A stretch of DNA of 64,000 bases from Alteromonas genovensis (GTDB taxonomy: Bacteria > Pseudomonadota > Gammaproteobacteria > Enterobacterales > Alteromonadaceae): positions 1 to 64,000 of the forward strand of contig NZ_JAAAWO010000001.1 of NCBI RefSeq assembly GCF_010500895.1, given 5' to 3'. Within the stretch, counting starts at the first letter, position 1; every line of letters begins with the position of its first letter. Positions 19,417-29,263 of this stretch are shown here, piece after piece. Made by a program: the position numbers and the translations under genes. The notes beneath the pieces were generated by a model that saw only the letters and a program-made list of their open reading frames with translations, was not told the DNA's origin and ran no database searches.

Positions 19417-20751
19417 TTATTCAGACGTTTTTATACTCATCTTAGACACTTCGTCACTTTCATTGAGTACACGTACTTCACGTTGAGGGAAAGGTATCTC
19501 AATATTGTGTTCTCTCAAGGTTTCAAAAACCGTCAACAGCAAGTCGCCACCCACGCGGTTTTTACCATCGTCTACCCCTTCCATCCAAAACTCAATGAAC
19601 ATATTAACCCCTGAGTCTCCAAAACTATCAATTTCACAGTCTGGCTGTTCTTCAAATGGAATGCCTTCACCGCCTATCACCTGCGGGTGGTCAGCGACAG
19701 CAGATTTCACAATTTCAACCATAGAGCGGATATCGGTTTTGTACGCCACTGAAAAATCGATGCGATAGCGCTGTTTTGAATCTTTGTGCGTCCAGTTGAT
19801 AAGCAGTGAGCTGATGAATTTTTCGTTGGGCACTAAAATATCTTTGCCATCAAAGGTTTCTAATACTGCGTAACGCATCTTAAATTCGCGGACTATCCCT
19901 TTTCGTCCGTCCTCTAGCTCTACGTAGTCGCCAACAGTTAATGAGCGGTCGAGTAGAATAATAATGCCCGAGATAAAGTTTGAGGCGATAGACTGTAAAC
20001 CTAAGCCTAGTCCAACACCCAAGGCTCCACCAAATACGGCTAATGCGGTTAGGTTTATGCCCATCACATTGAGCAACAAAATAAACGCTACGCAAAATAG
20101 CGCCACTTCAAAAAGCTTTGCAAACACTTCTTTTGTCGATAAATCTAGCGACTTATGGTTTCTGATAATGTCTTGGCCAATGGCATTGGAGCTTCGGCCT
20201 AACCAGAAGAGCAGCCCGCCGAAAATAACAACTCGGGCAACGCCATAGGCAGAAATTTGAACATTGCCTACTGAAATTGCGATAGATGCCAAGGCTTCAT
20301 TAATTATAGGAAGTAGCCCAATAAGGTGTAAAAACAAAATAGGTAAACCCACAACTCGCATAAGCCGCGCGGTGGATTTATTTTCTACAAAACCGTTAAT
20401 AATCGAATTCACAAAAATGAGCACGGCAACTACAACGGCGATATCTAATAGCCATGCGTCAAACTGAAACCTTTCTCCAAGTACTGTAGAAAACTTGAGT
20501 AAACTAATGGTAATGATAGGGAATAGGGCGCGGCCGACGTTGTACAAAAAACCGTGCAGTGTATGGGCGCCGTGCTGTGGTTCGTTTTTAGTCAATCTAA
20601 GAGACTTTTCAATCTGTCTGGAAAACAAAAACGCGCTTAAATAGATAAAAGCAATAATCATCAGCTGAATATAAAAGCTAGTCGACAGCAACGACGACTC
20701 AATAATGAGTAGCTTACTTTCTACCGCTTGATAAAAGTGCTCTATGTTCAT
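19417..20751 (-). CDS. MscS-family mechanosensitive ion channel
   Basis: A 444 aa membrane protein. About five transmembrane helices precede the pore helix, which has the Gly/Ala packing of MscS TM3 (FGGALGVGLGLGLQSIASNFISGIIILLDRS), followed by the beta domain (VGDYVELEDGRKGIVREFKMRYAVLETFDGKDILVPNEKFISS shortened here to its key parts GDYVE, GIV, PNEKF) and the C-terminal alpha/beta domain with IEIPFPQREV. It opens under membrane tension and releases solutes during osmotic downshock. It is larger than E. coli MscS (286 aa) because of extra N-terminal helices. It stands alone, convergent with the 161 aa gene. Confidence 0.92.
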   Translation of the reverse strand: MNIEHFYQAVESKLLIIESSLLSTSFYIQLMIIAFIYLSAFLFSRQIEKSLRLTKNEPQHGAHTLHGFLYNVGRALFPIITISLLKFSTVLGERFQFDAWLLDIAVVVAVLIFVNSIINGFVENKSTARLMRVVGLPILFLHLIGLLPIINEALASIAISVGNVQISAYGVARVVIFGGLLFWLGRSSNAIGQDIIRNHKSLDLSTKEVFAKLFEVALFCVAFILLLNVMGINLTALAVFGGALGVGLGLGLQSIASNFISGIIILLDRSLTVGDYVELEDGRKGIVREFKMRYAVLETFDGKDILVPNEKFISSLLINWTHKDSKQRYRIDFSVAYKTDIRSMVEIVKSAVADHPQVIGGEGIPFEEQPDCEIDSFGDSGVNMFIEFWMEGVDDGKNRVGGDLLLTVFETLREHNIEIPFPQREVRVLNESDEVSKMSIKTSE

Positions 20752-21311
20752 TCTGTTTATTTCTCCAAAAGCATACGACTATGTATGCAGCAAACGCGTT
20801 TTATACTGTATCTTTGATTTGGTAAAGGTTTATTTTTACAGTAGCTGTTTATTTTTATTGCATGCTATTAATACAGAATCATTGCACCTGTGAATACGTA
20901 GCGAGAACGCAAAGTATTTAGTTGCCAAAAATGGTTGCCAAAAATAGCTACCAAAATCCGTACAGCACAGATAACAGCCCTTAGTCTAGCACAGTCAATT
21001 AATTGCCGAAAAAGCGCTAAATAACGATGCGCAGAAATGCCATGATTAAAAAGTGTGCTGGTTATCACATGCTATAAATGATAGACTCCGCGCGCGCTTT
21101 GACAGGATAGTAGCGTGCGTTTATTCCATCTTGTACTATAAATCAAAAGAGCTTTTTAAGTCGCTTCGGTGCCTTGGTCATCCCCTTTATATTTTAAACC
21201 CATCGGTTAGCAAAATAGCCCATCGGTTAGCAAAACGGCATTCTCGCTTCACCCACAGGTACCTACTGCTTTATCAGACAAAGCAACAATTTTTCAGGAG
21301 TTAGTTAATTA
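20752..21311. other. Intergenic region upstream of the RhlE-type helicase gene
   Basis: About 560 bp without a supported gene. Noted inside: a 17-base sequence CCCATCGGTTAGCAAAA repeated exactly at 21199-21215 and 21219-21235, close before the helicase. Helicase genes of this type often have long cold-responsive leaders, but I cannot show one here. Confidence 0.4.
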
Positions 21312-22736
21312 ATGTCATTTTCCCATCTAGGGCTTGCCGAGCCGTTGTTGAAAGCAATCGAAAAACAAGGGTTTAGCAAACCATCACCTATTCAAGAAAA
21401 AGCAATTCCCGTCGTGATGGAAGGGAAAGATGTACTTGCTGCTGCGCAAACCGGGACCGGAAAAACGGCAGGATTTGGCCTGCCTATATTGCACAATCTA
21501 TTAGAGGGTAAAAAAGCGTCGGGCAACAACATTAGAGCCTTAGTGCTAACGCCTACTCGAGAGCTCGCCGCCCAAGTTGAAGAAAGTATTCGTTCGTTTA
21601 GCACTTTTGTGCCGTTAACGACGGCAGTTGTATTTGGTGGTGTAGGTATAAACCCACAAATGATGAAGTTGAGAAAAGGTGTTGATGTGCTTATCGCCAC
21701 CCCGGGTCGTCTTCTCGATTTATATCAACAAAATGCTGTGAAATTTTCTCAGCTAGAAGTACTTGTGTTAGATGAAGCAGATAGAATGTTGGACATGGGT
21801 TTTATCCATGACATTAAAAAAGTACTTAAGCTGTTGCCTTCCCAGCGTCAAAGTTTACTTTTCTCTGCGACATTTTCGCCAGAAATTACGGCATTAGCGC
21901 AAACGATTACTCGCGATCCAGTTCACATTTCTACGGCGCCAGCAAACACTACCGTAGACTCAGTGAAGCAACATTTGATTGCAGTCGATAAGTCTAAAAA
22001 GACGTCAGCGCTTATTAGCCTTATAAAGCAGGAAAAGTGGAGTCAGGTACTCGTATTTAGCCGTACCAAGCATGGTGCCAATCGCGTTGCCGACAAACTG
22101 TCGAAAGCGAAGATTCCAGCGGCCGCTATTCATGGCAATAAAAGCCAGGGTGCGAGAACCAAAGCACTATCAGATTTTAAATCAGGCGACATTAACGTAT
22201 TGGTAGCAACCGACATCGCCGCTCGAGGCATCGACATCAGTGAGTTGCCCATTGTTGTGAATCTTGATTTGCCAAATACGCCTGCAGATTACGTTCATCG
22301 AATTGGTAGAACAGGACGCGCAGGTTCAAGCGGACAAGCATGGTCTTTTGTGAGTGTGGATGAACTTCAAAGTCTTAAAGATATTGAAACCCTCATTCAA
22401 AAACTGCTTCCAAGAGAGACATTAGAAGGGTTTGCTCCTCAGGTGCCGGTTCCAGCCACCACACTGTCTGCGCCGAAAAAGCCTAAGAAGCCTAAAGCGG
22501 CAAAAACGTCCGGTAGTGCAAATCGATCTCAGGGTTCTGAGAATGGACGAAGCGCAAATCGAGGCGGTGCTAATAAGAGCGGTGCAAATAAAACTGGGGC
22601 TCAGTTTAAAAACAAGAGACGCAGCTCATCAAATACGGAAGGTGGAAATCGCGGTAATTCTGCGGGCCAAAGTCAGTCTAAAGGTAACGGCAGCAGTCAT
22701 TCTGCCGCCAGACGTTCAAAGCCCCAAAACGCTTAG
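21312..22736 (+). CDS. rhlE: DEAD-box ATP-dependent RNA helicase, RhlE type
   Basis: A 474 aa RNA helicase with all DEAD-box motifs in order: Q motif ([11 protein letters not shown]), Walker [32 protein letters not shown] ([13 protein letters not shown]), SAT (LLFSATF), ARGIDI and [10 protein letters not shown]. After the core (about 380 aa) comes a low-complexity basic tail rich in Lys, Ser, Gly, Asn and Arg with repeated [14 protein letters not shown] elements, typical of RNA-binding tails in RhlE. It unwinds RNA duplexes in ribosome assembly or decay. AGGAG lies 11 nt before the ATG, a rather long spacing. Confidence 0.93.
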   Translation: MSFSHLGLAEPLLKAIEKQGFSKPSPIQEKAIPVVMEGKDVLAAAQTGTGKTAGFGLPILHNLLEGKKASGNNIRALVLTPTRELAAQVEESIRSFSTFVPLTTAVVFGGVGINPQMMKLRKGVDVLIATPGRLLDLYQQNAVKFSQLEVLVLDEADRMLDMGFIHDIKKVLKLLPSQRQSLLFSATFSPEITALAQTITRDPVHISTAPANTTVDSVKQHLIAVDKSKKTSALISLIKQEKWSQVLVFSRTKHGANRVADKLSKAKIPAAAIHGNKSQGARTKALSDFKSGDINVLVATDIAARGIDISELPIVVNLDLPNTPADYVHRIGRTGRAGSSGQAWSFVSVDELQSLKDIETLIQKLLPRETLEGFAPQVPVPATTLSAPKKPKKPKAAKTSGSANRSQGSENGRSANRGGANKSGANKTGAQFKNKRRSSSNTEGGNRGNSAGQSQSKGNGSSHSAARRSKPQNA

Positions 22737-22754
22737 GGCGCTATTTAGGACGGG

Positions 22755-23615
22755 TCACTGCCATGAAAAAGGGCCATGCTCAGTGAGTGTGGCCTTTTTG
22801 GTTTCTATTGACCCTTCACTTGGGTTTAGCTGTGCTTGAGTTCGCTCCATTAGCTCCTTTTGCAAAGTCGCACGAAACTGGCGAACTTCTCTCCACATAG
22901 CGTAAAAATTGTCAGCTGTGTCACCTTCTAATTCACCATTGATATCATCCTTTAACAAAGGCGATAGCGCCTTGTAGGCCGCCTGTAAGCGAGCAGCATA
23001 CTGCGCGTTATAAGACATCTCTTCAGACGTAGGAGTATAAGACTGCAATACAGCAATCTCTTGCTCACTTAATTCGCCATGAGCGGTAAAATATTCAACA
23101 TAATCAATAAGCGGAATGCTATCGGCATGTGCCCACCTCGCCATACTGGCGCGGTTAAGTAAGGTTCCTGTGTTAGGTTCAACAATCATCACCGAGGGGG
23201 TAGCGTAATAAATGGGGTAATCAAACCGTTCAGTGATGCTGCGTCTATCCTCCAGTAAACCTACATCCACAAGTAGGGTTGTGTAGTACTTTTCTAAGAT
23301 AGGTTGAAGTGCTTCTGATTCAAAGTGTGAAGCAAGACCTGTGCTGTCATGACACCACTTTGCACCTAACACTACCAACAAAAGCGTGTCGTTATTTTTT
23401 GCTTTTTCTTGTGCATCAATCACATCCTGTAAAGGAGATTCACTAGGCGCATAAGAGAGCGTACTTTTATCACTACTTTTGCTATTGGCCGCCATCGTTG
23501 ATGTAGCAAATAGCAGTGAAGATAGGACGGTTATCACCATTACGGTTAACAGGCGTGCGCTTAATAGGCGTGCGGTTAAAAGGAATAGTACAGGGGGCTG
23601 AGCTGTTGATTTCAT
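22755..23615 (-). CDS. Exported thioredoxin-fold protein
   Basis: A 286 aa protein. An N-terminal hydrophobic signal (residues ~8-42, ending TSTMAAN) directs export; an internal Met at residue 26 could be the real start and would give a standard signal peptide. The thioredoxin-like part has LLLVVLGAKWCHDSTGLASHF, where the usual CxxC is C-H-D-S, so only one active-site cysteine remains; cis-Pro is in YATPSVMIVEP. Single-Cys forms may act as sulfenic or persulfide handlers or as non-redox folds. The ~80-residue C-terminus is helical. Signal-region DNA contains a 15-bp tandem repeat (23546-23575). The 3' end overlaps the rhlE terminator. Confidence 0.8.
   Translation of the reverse strand: MKSTAQPPVLFLLTARLLSARLLTVMVITVLSSLLFATSTMAANSKSSDKSTLSYAPSESPLQDVIDAQEKAKNNDTLLLVVLGAKWCHDSTGLASHFESEALQPILEKYYTTLLVDVGLLEDRRSITERFDYPIYYATPSVMIVEPNTGTLLNRASMARWAHADSIPLIDYVEYFTAHGELSEQEIAVLQSYTPTSEEMSYNAQYAARLQAAYKALSPLLKDDINGELEGDTADNFYAMWREVRQFRATLQKELMERTQAQLNPSEGSIETKKATLTEHGPFSWQ
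22764..22802 (+). terminator. Rho-independent terminator after rhlE, inside the convergent gene's coding end
   Basis: AAAAGGGCCA and TGGCCTTTTT flank a loop containing GCTCAGTGAGTG, followed by TTTTTGG on the plus strand; the A-run makes it work on the minus strand too. It lies wholly within the last codons of the convergent thioredoxin-fold gene, whose stop is at 22755. Confidence 0.85.
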
Positions 23616-23843
23616 TTTCTGGTGTCATATGAATATGTTGTCTGCATTCAATGTATCACAACTCAACTAGGAACCGCATATTCAACGCTACGCTTTAAAA
23701 AAGCTCATGGGTTTACCGGTTTTAGTCTCATTAAATATAAGTAAATTGTATTAAGAACCTAACGGTTCCCTCTTTGTTCTATTTCGCATTCGTGTATAGT
23801 TCCTCACCAGCAAGAAATTCCTGTTTTTAACGTAGAGAGACCC

Positions 23844-25577
23844 ATGGCCGTGCACCTTGATACCCAGTCGTTGATTACGTCTATGCAAAATGTTGTTGGA
23901 CAATCTTATTTACTAACCGACTCAGCCAAAAAGCAACCTTACTGTAAAGGCATTCGCTTTGGCTCTGGGGAAGCGTTAGCAGTGGTAAGACCGGGTTCGC
24001 TGGTAGAAATTTGGCGAGTGTTAAAGCTATGTGTCGATGCAGACGTAGCAGTCATTATGCAGGCAGCAAATACAGGCCTTACTGGTGGTTCTACGCCTGA
24101 TGGAAAAGAATACGATAGACCCCTTGTTATCATCAGCACCATGCGTATTGACGATATTCAGTTAGTGAACGAGGGCAAGCAAATAGTTGGCCTTGCAGGC
24201 AGTACGTTATTCGGTTTAGAAGAGCAGCTAGCGCCTTATGGTCGAGAGCCTCATTCAGTGATTGGTTCTTCATGCATCGGCGCATCAATAGTGGGCGGCA
24301 TTTGTAATAATTCCGGCGGGGCGCTTGTTAAGCGCGGACCAGCTTATACAGAGCTTGCTTTATTTGCACAAATTGACGCAGACGGCACGCTCTCACTGGT
24401 GAATAACCTCGGCATCAAATTGGGCAATGATCCTGAAGAAATCCTTGAGAATCTAGAAAACAAACGTTGGACGGATTCTGATGTAGAGCAGCCTGATGCA
24501 AGGGCGTCGGACAATGAATACGATGCTAGGGTGCGAGACGTCGATTCAGACACACCATCGCGCTATAACAACGATGGTCGCAGACTGCATGATGCCTCTG
24601 GATGTGCGGGAAAACTTGCTGTATTTGCCGTTCGTTTAGACACCTTCCCCATACCGGATAAAAAGCAGGTGTTTTATGTGGGGTCAAACGATGCGAACGT
24701 TTTTACATCAGTACGTAGAGACATTCTTTCTAGCTTTAAGCACTTGCCTGACTCTGGTGAGTATTTGCATCGCGACTGTTACGACGTGTCGAAGAAATAC
24801 GGTAAAGACATGTTTATTGTTATCAATAAACTGGGTGCAAAGTTTATCCCTCAACTGTTTGCTTTTAAACGTAAGTTCGATGCGTTCGCGGATAAATTAG
24901 GTTTTTTACCGAATAAAATGTCAGACCGTGTTATGCAGGCTTTTAGCTATTTATTTCCGAATCATTTGCCTAAACGCATGGATGAATTCAGAGATAAATA
25001 CCAGCATCACTGGATTTTAGAAATGAGTAATGATGGTGTTGATGAAGCTCGCCAATACCTCAATGAATTTTTCAAAACCAACGAAGGTGGCTATTTCGAA
25101 TGTACCGAAGATGAAGCCGATAAGGCAATACTTCATCGTTTCGTAGCGGGTGGTGCAATTGGTCGTTATCATATTATGCACGGCAAGGAAGTGGGCGCTA
25201 TGATGACAATAGATGTGGCCCTTCGTCGTAACGACCCTGCATGGTTTGAAGTACTCCCTAAAGACATTGATGAACAGATAGACACTAAATTGTATTACGG
25301 TCATCTGTTTTGCCACGTGATGCATCAAAATTACATCGTCAAAAAAGGCGCTGATGCAAAAGTGCTAAAAAATAAAATATTAACCACCTTTGACGAGCGC
25401 AAGGCCGAATACCCAGCAGAACACAATGTGGGGCATGAGTACGCAGCTAAAGAAACACTGCGTAACTTCTATCGAGAGCTCGACCCAACGAATAGCTTTA
25501 ACCCGGGTATCGGTAAAACCACGAAGTTTAAAAACTGGGCTGACCAAGCTGGTGGCTGTTGTGGCGGTCACGACTAA
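23844..25577 (+). CDS. dld: Quinone-dependent D-lactate dehydrogenase
   Basis: A 577 aa peripheral-membrane flavoenzyme that oxidises D-lactate to pyruvate and passes electrons to quinone. FAD-binding PCMH features: RPGSLVEIWRVLKLCVDADV, MQAANTGLTGGSTPDG, SVIGSSCIGASIVGGICNNS. The C-terminal half matches the Dld membrane-binding family (LPDSGEYLHRDCYDVSKKYG, FPNHLPKRMDEFRDKYQHHW, FNPGIGKTTKFKNW). Length is close to E. coli Dld (571 aa). It ends with a Cys-rich GGCCGGHD tail. It is monocistronic, followed by a strong terminator. Confidence 0.95.
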   Translation: MAVHLDTQSLITSMQNVVGQSYLLTDSAKKQPYCKGIRFGSGEALAVVRPGSLVEIWRVLKLCVDADVAVIMQAANTGLTGGSTPDGKEYDRPLVIISTMRIDDIQLVNEGKQIVGLAGSTLFGLEEQLAPYGREPHSVIGSSCIGASIVGGICNNSGGALVKRGPAYTELALFAQIDADGTLSLVNNLGIKLGNDPEEILENLENKRWTDSDVEQPDARASDNEYDARVRDVDSDTPSRYNNDGRRLHDASGCAGKLAVFAVRLDTFPIPDKKQVFYVGSNDANVFTSVRRDILSSFKHLPDSGEYLHRDCYDVSKKYGKDMFIVINKLGAKFIPQLFAFKRKFDAFADKLGFLPNKMSDRVMQAFSYLFPNHLPKRMDEFRDKYQHHWILEMSNDGVDEARQYLNEFFKTNEGGYFECTEDEADKAILHRFVAGGAIGRYHIMHGKEVGAMMTIDVALRRNDPAWFEVLPKDIDEQIDTKLYYGHLFCHVMHQNYIVKKGADAKVLKNKILTTFDERKAEYPAEHNVGHEYAAKETLRNFYRELDPTNSFNPGIGKTTKFKNWADQAGGCCGGHD

Positions 25578-25681
25578 GCAGCTACAAAGAAGCAGTTTTA
25601 AAAGAGCGTTATAAAGAAGCAGGTTTAGCTAAGCGGTGTTAACCAAAAGCCTTAACAACAGACTTCAAACCGTTAAAAATA

Positions 25682-25736
25682 AAAAAAAGCCGATATTGAT
25701 ATGTCCACAACGTGACACTCAATATCGGCTTTTTTG
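25682..25736. terminator. Bidirectional terminator between dld and mmsB
   Basis: AAAAAAGCCGATATTGA and TCAATATCGGCTTTTTT form a 15-bp or longer stem around an ~18-base loop, with A-run and T-run on either side, between two convergent genes. Confidence 0.93.
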
Positions 25737-25789
25737 TGGCCTAGTTTTTCAATATTTCAAACTTTGAAGCGTGAAGTTTACACGTTAGC

Positions 25790-26665
25790 TTAGGCAAGCT
25801 TATTGATAATCGATGAAAAATCGAGTGAGCCATTGCCTTCATCGCAGTGTTGCTCAAACCACTTGGCCGCAAGTTCGCCCATAGGCACTTGAGCATCCAC
25901 TCCTTCAGCGCCCTGCATGGCTAGCGTTAAGTCCTTAAGCATAAGTGCTGAGGCAAAGCCGCCAGCAAAATCGTTATCAGCTGGACTTTGCGGGCCTACA
26001 CCTTTTACCGGGCAGTAAGTGGTTAATGACCACGTTTGACCGGAGGCATTAGACGCAATATCAAAAAACACTTGAGGGTCTAAGCCTAGCTTTTGCGCTA
26101 GCTGCAGGCTTTCACAAGTGGCTATCATTGAGGCACCTAACAACATGTTGTTGCAAATTTTAGCTGCCTGACCTGCGCCATGGCCTCCTGCATGGACAAT
26201 TTTCTTGCCCATTGCACCGAGTACGCCCTGCGCTTTTTCAAACGCATCGGCATCACCGCCCACCATAAAGGTAAGCGTTCCCGCCGCTGCCGCCGCTGTT
26301 CCACCAGAAACAGGGGCATCCAGCATTTTCAGTCCGCGGCTTTCGGCTAATTCAGATACTGTCTTTGCTGTGCCCACATCAATGGTTGAGCAGTCTACTA
26401 GCAACGTATTTTTATCCACATTAGCCAGTATTTGATTGGCGTAGATATCGTGCACATGCTTTCCGGCAGGCAGCATGGTCACCACGATTTCAGCGCCTTT
26501 CACAGCGTCAACCGCAGAGGCTGCGACCTTACAGCCAAACCCTTTCGCTTTGTCTAGCGCGGCCTCGCTAAGGTCGAACGCCGTTACATCAAAATTGCCT
26601 TTTACCAGGTTGTCGGCCATGCCAGAACCCATGTTACCTAGGCCAATAATTGCAACTGTAGTCAT
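25790..26665 (-). CDS. mmsB: 3-hydroxyisobutyrate dehydrogenase
   Basis: A 291 aa NAD-dependent beta-hydroxyacid dehydrogenase that oxidises 3-hydroxyisobutyrate to methylmalonate semialdehyde in valine breakdown. Rossmann motif IIGLGNMGSGMADNL at residues 4-18, substrate-binding DAPVSGGTAAAAAGTL, and catalytic Lys in GQAAKICNNMLLGA (about 167). It lies 46 bp behind mmsA in the same direction, so its product is oxidised by the neighbouring enzyme. Confidence 0.94.
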   Translation of the reverse strand: MTTVAIIGLGNMGSGMADNLVKGNFDVTAFDLSEAALDKAKGFGCKVAASAVDAVKGAEIVVTMLPAGKHVHDIYANQILANVDKNTLLVDCSTIDVGTAKTVSELAESRGLKMLDAPVSGGTAAAAAGTLTFMVGGDADAFEKAQGVLGAMGKKIVHAGGHGAGQAAKICNNMLLGASMIATCESLQLAQKLGLDPQVFFDIASNASGQTWSLTTYCPVKGVGPQSPADNDFAGGFASALMLKDLTLAMQGAEGVDAQVPMGELAAKWFEQHCDEGNGSLDFSSIINKLA

Positions 26666-26711
26666 CTTTTACATTCCTTATCCTACGTGTTACCGAGGGC
26701 GTGTTATCTCA

Positions 26712-28211
26712 TTAGCCCATGGTAGGGATGACAAACGCGTTATCGTTGGTGTCAGAACCATCAGGCCAACGCTGCGTAATAGTTTTCACTTTTGTCCAGA
26801 ACTTAACGCCCTCCATACCGTGCTGGTTAGTGTCTCCAAATGAAGAGCGCTTCCAACCACCAAAGGTGTGATAAGCAACAGGCACTGGGATAGGTACATT
26901 AATACCCACCATGCCCACGTTGACTCGCTGGGCAAATTCACGGGCCGCGTGACCGTTACGGGTGTACATGGCTACCCCGTTACCGTATTGATGGTCGCTG
27001 GCAAGATTAACCGCTTCATTAAAGTCGTTAGCTCGCACAATTTGCAGTACCGGGCCAAAAATCTCTTCTTGGTAAGAACGCATGTCTTTAGTTACATGGT
27101 CAAACAACGTAGGTCCGATGAAAAAGCCTTTGCTGTCAGTGGGGATTTGCGAGTGACGACCGTCGTAAACAAGCTCAGCGCCTTCCTCAATAGCAAGGTC
27201 GATGTAGCCTTCAATACGCGCTTTGTGCTCACCGGTAACAACAGGTCCGTAATGGGCATTAGGATCTTCAGAATGGCTTACCATAATGTCTTTGATTGCT
27301 GGAATGAGTTTTGCCTTAAGCTTCTCAGCCGTTTCTTCACCCACAGGCACTACTACCGGCAGTGCCATACAGCGTTCGCCCGCAGATCCATATGCCGCGC
27401 CAACAAGATCAGCGACAACTTGGTCAAGGTCGGCATCGGGCATAATAATGCCGTGGTTTTTAGCGCCGCCCATAGCCTGAACTCGTTTGCCCGCTCGTGC
27501 TCCACGCTCGTAAACGTAGTTTGCAATGTCGCTTGAGCCTACAAAGCTCACTGCTTTAATATCTTTGTGGTCTAAAATGCCGTCTACGGCTTCTTTGTTG
27601 CCGTGAACCACATTGAGTACGCCGTCGGGTAAGCCAGCTTCTGTCATTAGCTTAGCTAACTCTACCGGTACCGATGGATCGCGCTCAGACGGCTTTAAAA
27701 TAAACGAGTTACCGCACGCTATTGCCACACCAAACATCCACATTGGGATCATGGCAGGGAAGTTAAACGGTGTTATACCCGCTACCACGCCTAAGGCCTG
27801 ACGCATAGAGTACACATCAATGCCTGGCCCTGCGCCTTCGGTATATTCACCTTTTTGAGCATGAGGGATGCCGCAAGCAAATTCGATAACTTCTAAACCG
27901 CGCTGAATGTCGCCTTGCGCATCGCTCAATACTTTTCCGTGTTCGCTTGATAATAACTGCGCTAGTCTGTCGCGGTTAGCTTCAAGAAGCTCTTTAAACT
28001 TAAACATTACCCGTGCGCGGCGCTGCGGGTTAGTCGCTGCCCATTCAGTTTGAGCTGCTAGCGCAGAATCGACAGCTTTTTGTAAGGTATTTTGATTGGC
28101 TAAGAATACTTCAGCTTGAACATCGCCTGTGTTTGGTGCGAAAACCGACGCAGTGCTTTCTGACTCGTCGATGTATGATTTACCTGCGATATAATGATTA
28201 ATTTGTCTCAC
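26712..28211 (-). CDS. mmsA: CoA-acylating methylmalonate-semialdehyde dehydrogenase
   Basis: Aldehyde dehydrogenase superfamily, 500 aa. It converts methylmalonate semialdehyde and malonate semialdehyde to propionyl-CoA or acetyl-CoA. Features: TPFNFPAMIPMWMFGVAIAC, FILKPSERDPSVP, VSFVGSSDIANYVYERGA, and the catalytic Cys in GSAGERCMALPVVVP (about 280), typical of MmsA/IolA. I chose the GTG at 28211 because AGGAGT lies 7 nt upstream and the protein then begins RQINHYIAGK as in the family; the longer frame to 28265 has no such support. First gene of mmsAB, divergent from a LysR gene. Confidence 0.94.
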   Translation of the reverse strand: MRQINHYIAGKSYIDESESTASVFAPNTGDVQAEVFLANQNTLQKAVDSALAAQTEWAATNPQRRARVMFKFKELLEANRDRLAQLLSSEHGKVLSDAQGDIQRGLEVIEFACGIPHAQKGEYTEGAGPGIDVYSMRQALGVVAGITPFNFPAMIPMWMFGVAIACGNSFILKPSERDPSVPVELAKLMTEAGLPDGVLNVVHGNKEAVDGILDHKDIKAVSFVGSSDIANYVYERGARAGKRVQAMGGAKNHGIIMPDADLDQVVADLVGAAYGSAGERCMALPVVVPVGEETAEKLKAKLIPAIKDIMVSHSEDPNAHYGPVVTGEHKARIEGYIDLAIEEGAELVYDGRHSQIPTDSKGFFIGPTLFDHVTKDMRSYQEEIFGPVLQIVRANDFNEAVNLASDHQYGNGVAMYTRNGHAAREFAQRVNVGMVGINVPIPVPVAYHTFGGWKRSSFGDTNQHGMEGVKFWTKVKTITQRWPDGSDTNDNAFVIPTMG

Positions 28212-28274
28212 GTAATTACTCCTAGATTTTTTTACAATATTGAAACCTTGTGTTTGCAAGATCAATACATATAC

Positions 28275-28293
28275 TTACAGCTTGGTGCTGTAA
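28275..28293. promoter_or_regulatory. Candidate LysR operator between mmsA and its regulator
   Basis: Perfect dyad TTACAGC-TTGGT-GCTGTAA, 19 bp, in the ~100 bp gap between mmsA (start 28211) and the LysR gene (start 28310). A second short dyad, CTTG-N6-CAAG, is just to the left at 28247-28260. Position and symmetry suit a LysR-type binding site controlling both genes. Confidence 0.6.
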
Positions 28294-28309
28294 AAATGCA
28301 GGTGTATTG

Positions 28310-29197
28310 ATGAATTGGGATGACATGAGGCTGTTTCTCGGGCTGGCGAGAAACGGTCGGGTAGCAATTGCAGCTAAAGGACTTGAGTTAGATCCCACTA
28401 CACTTATACGCCGTGTAAAAAAGCTTGAGGATTCTCTAAACTGCAAATTATTTGAGTTAACGAACAAGGGTTATGTCTTAACGTCCCATGGCGTTAAGCT
28501 AGTTAACTACATTGAGAAAGCGGAGCATTATTTTCTTGAGGCGCAAAATGAGCTGCATGATGAGCGTTCACACCTAGCGGGTACTATTCGAGTCAGTGTA
28601 TCAGAAGGGTTTGGCAATTGGTTTTTAGCCCCGCGGCTTCCCGAATTTAAGCGTCTGTTTCCTGGTATTTGTATTGAGCTTGTGGCAACGAGCGGTTTTT
28701 TGAACTTGAATAAAAGAGAAGCGGATATTGCCATTCTTCTTGAGAAGCCGAGCAAAGGATTACTCGTTACTCAAAAGCTTACTGAATACTGTCTATATTT
28801 GTACACCAAAGCGCCTCTAGTCGAAGAGGGGAAGCCAGAGTCTCTTAGTGAACTCGCCCAATTTAACCTAGTTAGTTACGTGCCTGACTTGGTATTTGCC
28901 CCACAGCTCAAATTTATCGAGGAAACCGCACTATCTCAACTAAGCGCGTTAAGAAGCACAAGTATTCATGCTCAATACCAAATGTTAATTAACGGCGCTG
29001 GGGTAGGCATATTGCCTAAATTCATTGCAGAGCATCAGCAAGGGCTTACTCGACTTTTAGAAAAAGATATCCATATTAAACGCACGTTTTGGTTAGCTAC
29101 CCACAAAGAAACCCACTCTCAAGCTCGTTTTCAAGCCTTTATTAATTGGCTTACTGACGAGGTGGAAAAGGAAAGTAAACGTTTCTGCGACGGCTAG
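28310..29197 (+). CDS. LysR-family transcriptional regulator (likely of mmsAB)
   Basis: A LysR-type regulator of about 295 aa. Winged helix: WDDMRLFLGLARNGRVAIAA, ELDPTTLIRRVKKLEDSL, ELTNKGYVLTSHG; then the effector-binding domain with LAPRLPEFKRLFPGICIELV. The ATG at 28310 gives the usual short N-terminus; a GTG at 28250 would add 20 residues and run through the candidate operator. It is divergent from mmsA with a perfect dyad between, so I infer that it controls valine catabolism. Confidence 0.88.
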   Translation: MNWDDMRLFLGLARNGRVAIAAKGLELDPTTLIRRVKKLEDSLNCKLFELTNKGYVLTSHGVKLVNYIEKAEHYFLEAQNELHDERSHLAGTIRVSVSEGFGNWFLAPRLPEFKRLFPGICIELVATSGFLNLNKREADIAILLEKPSKGLLVTQKLTEYCLYLYTKAPLVEEGKPESLSELAQFNLVSYVPDLVFAPQLKFIEETALSQLSALRSTSIHAQYQMLINGAGVGILPKFIAEHQQGLTRLLEKDIHIKRTFWLATHKETHSQARFQAFINWLTDEVEKESKRFCDG

Positions 29198-29263
29198 AAA
29201 AACTCGCATTTGTTTTCCCCAAAAGGAGCGAGGAAGAGAGTAAGCGGGCAAACAAATCAAGGG

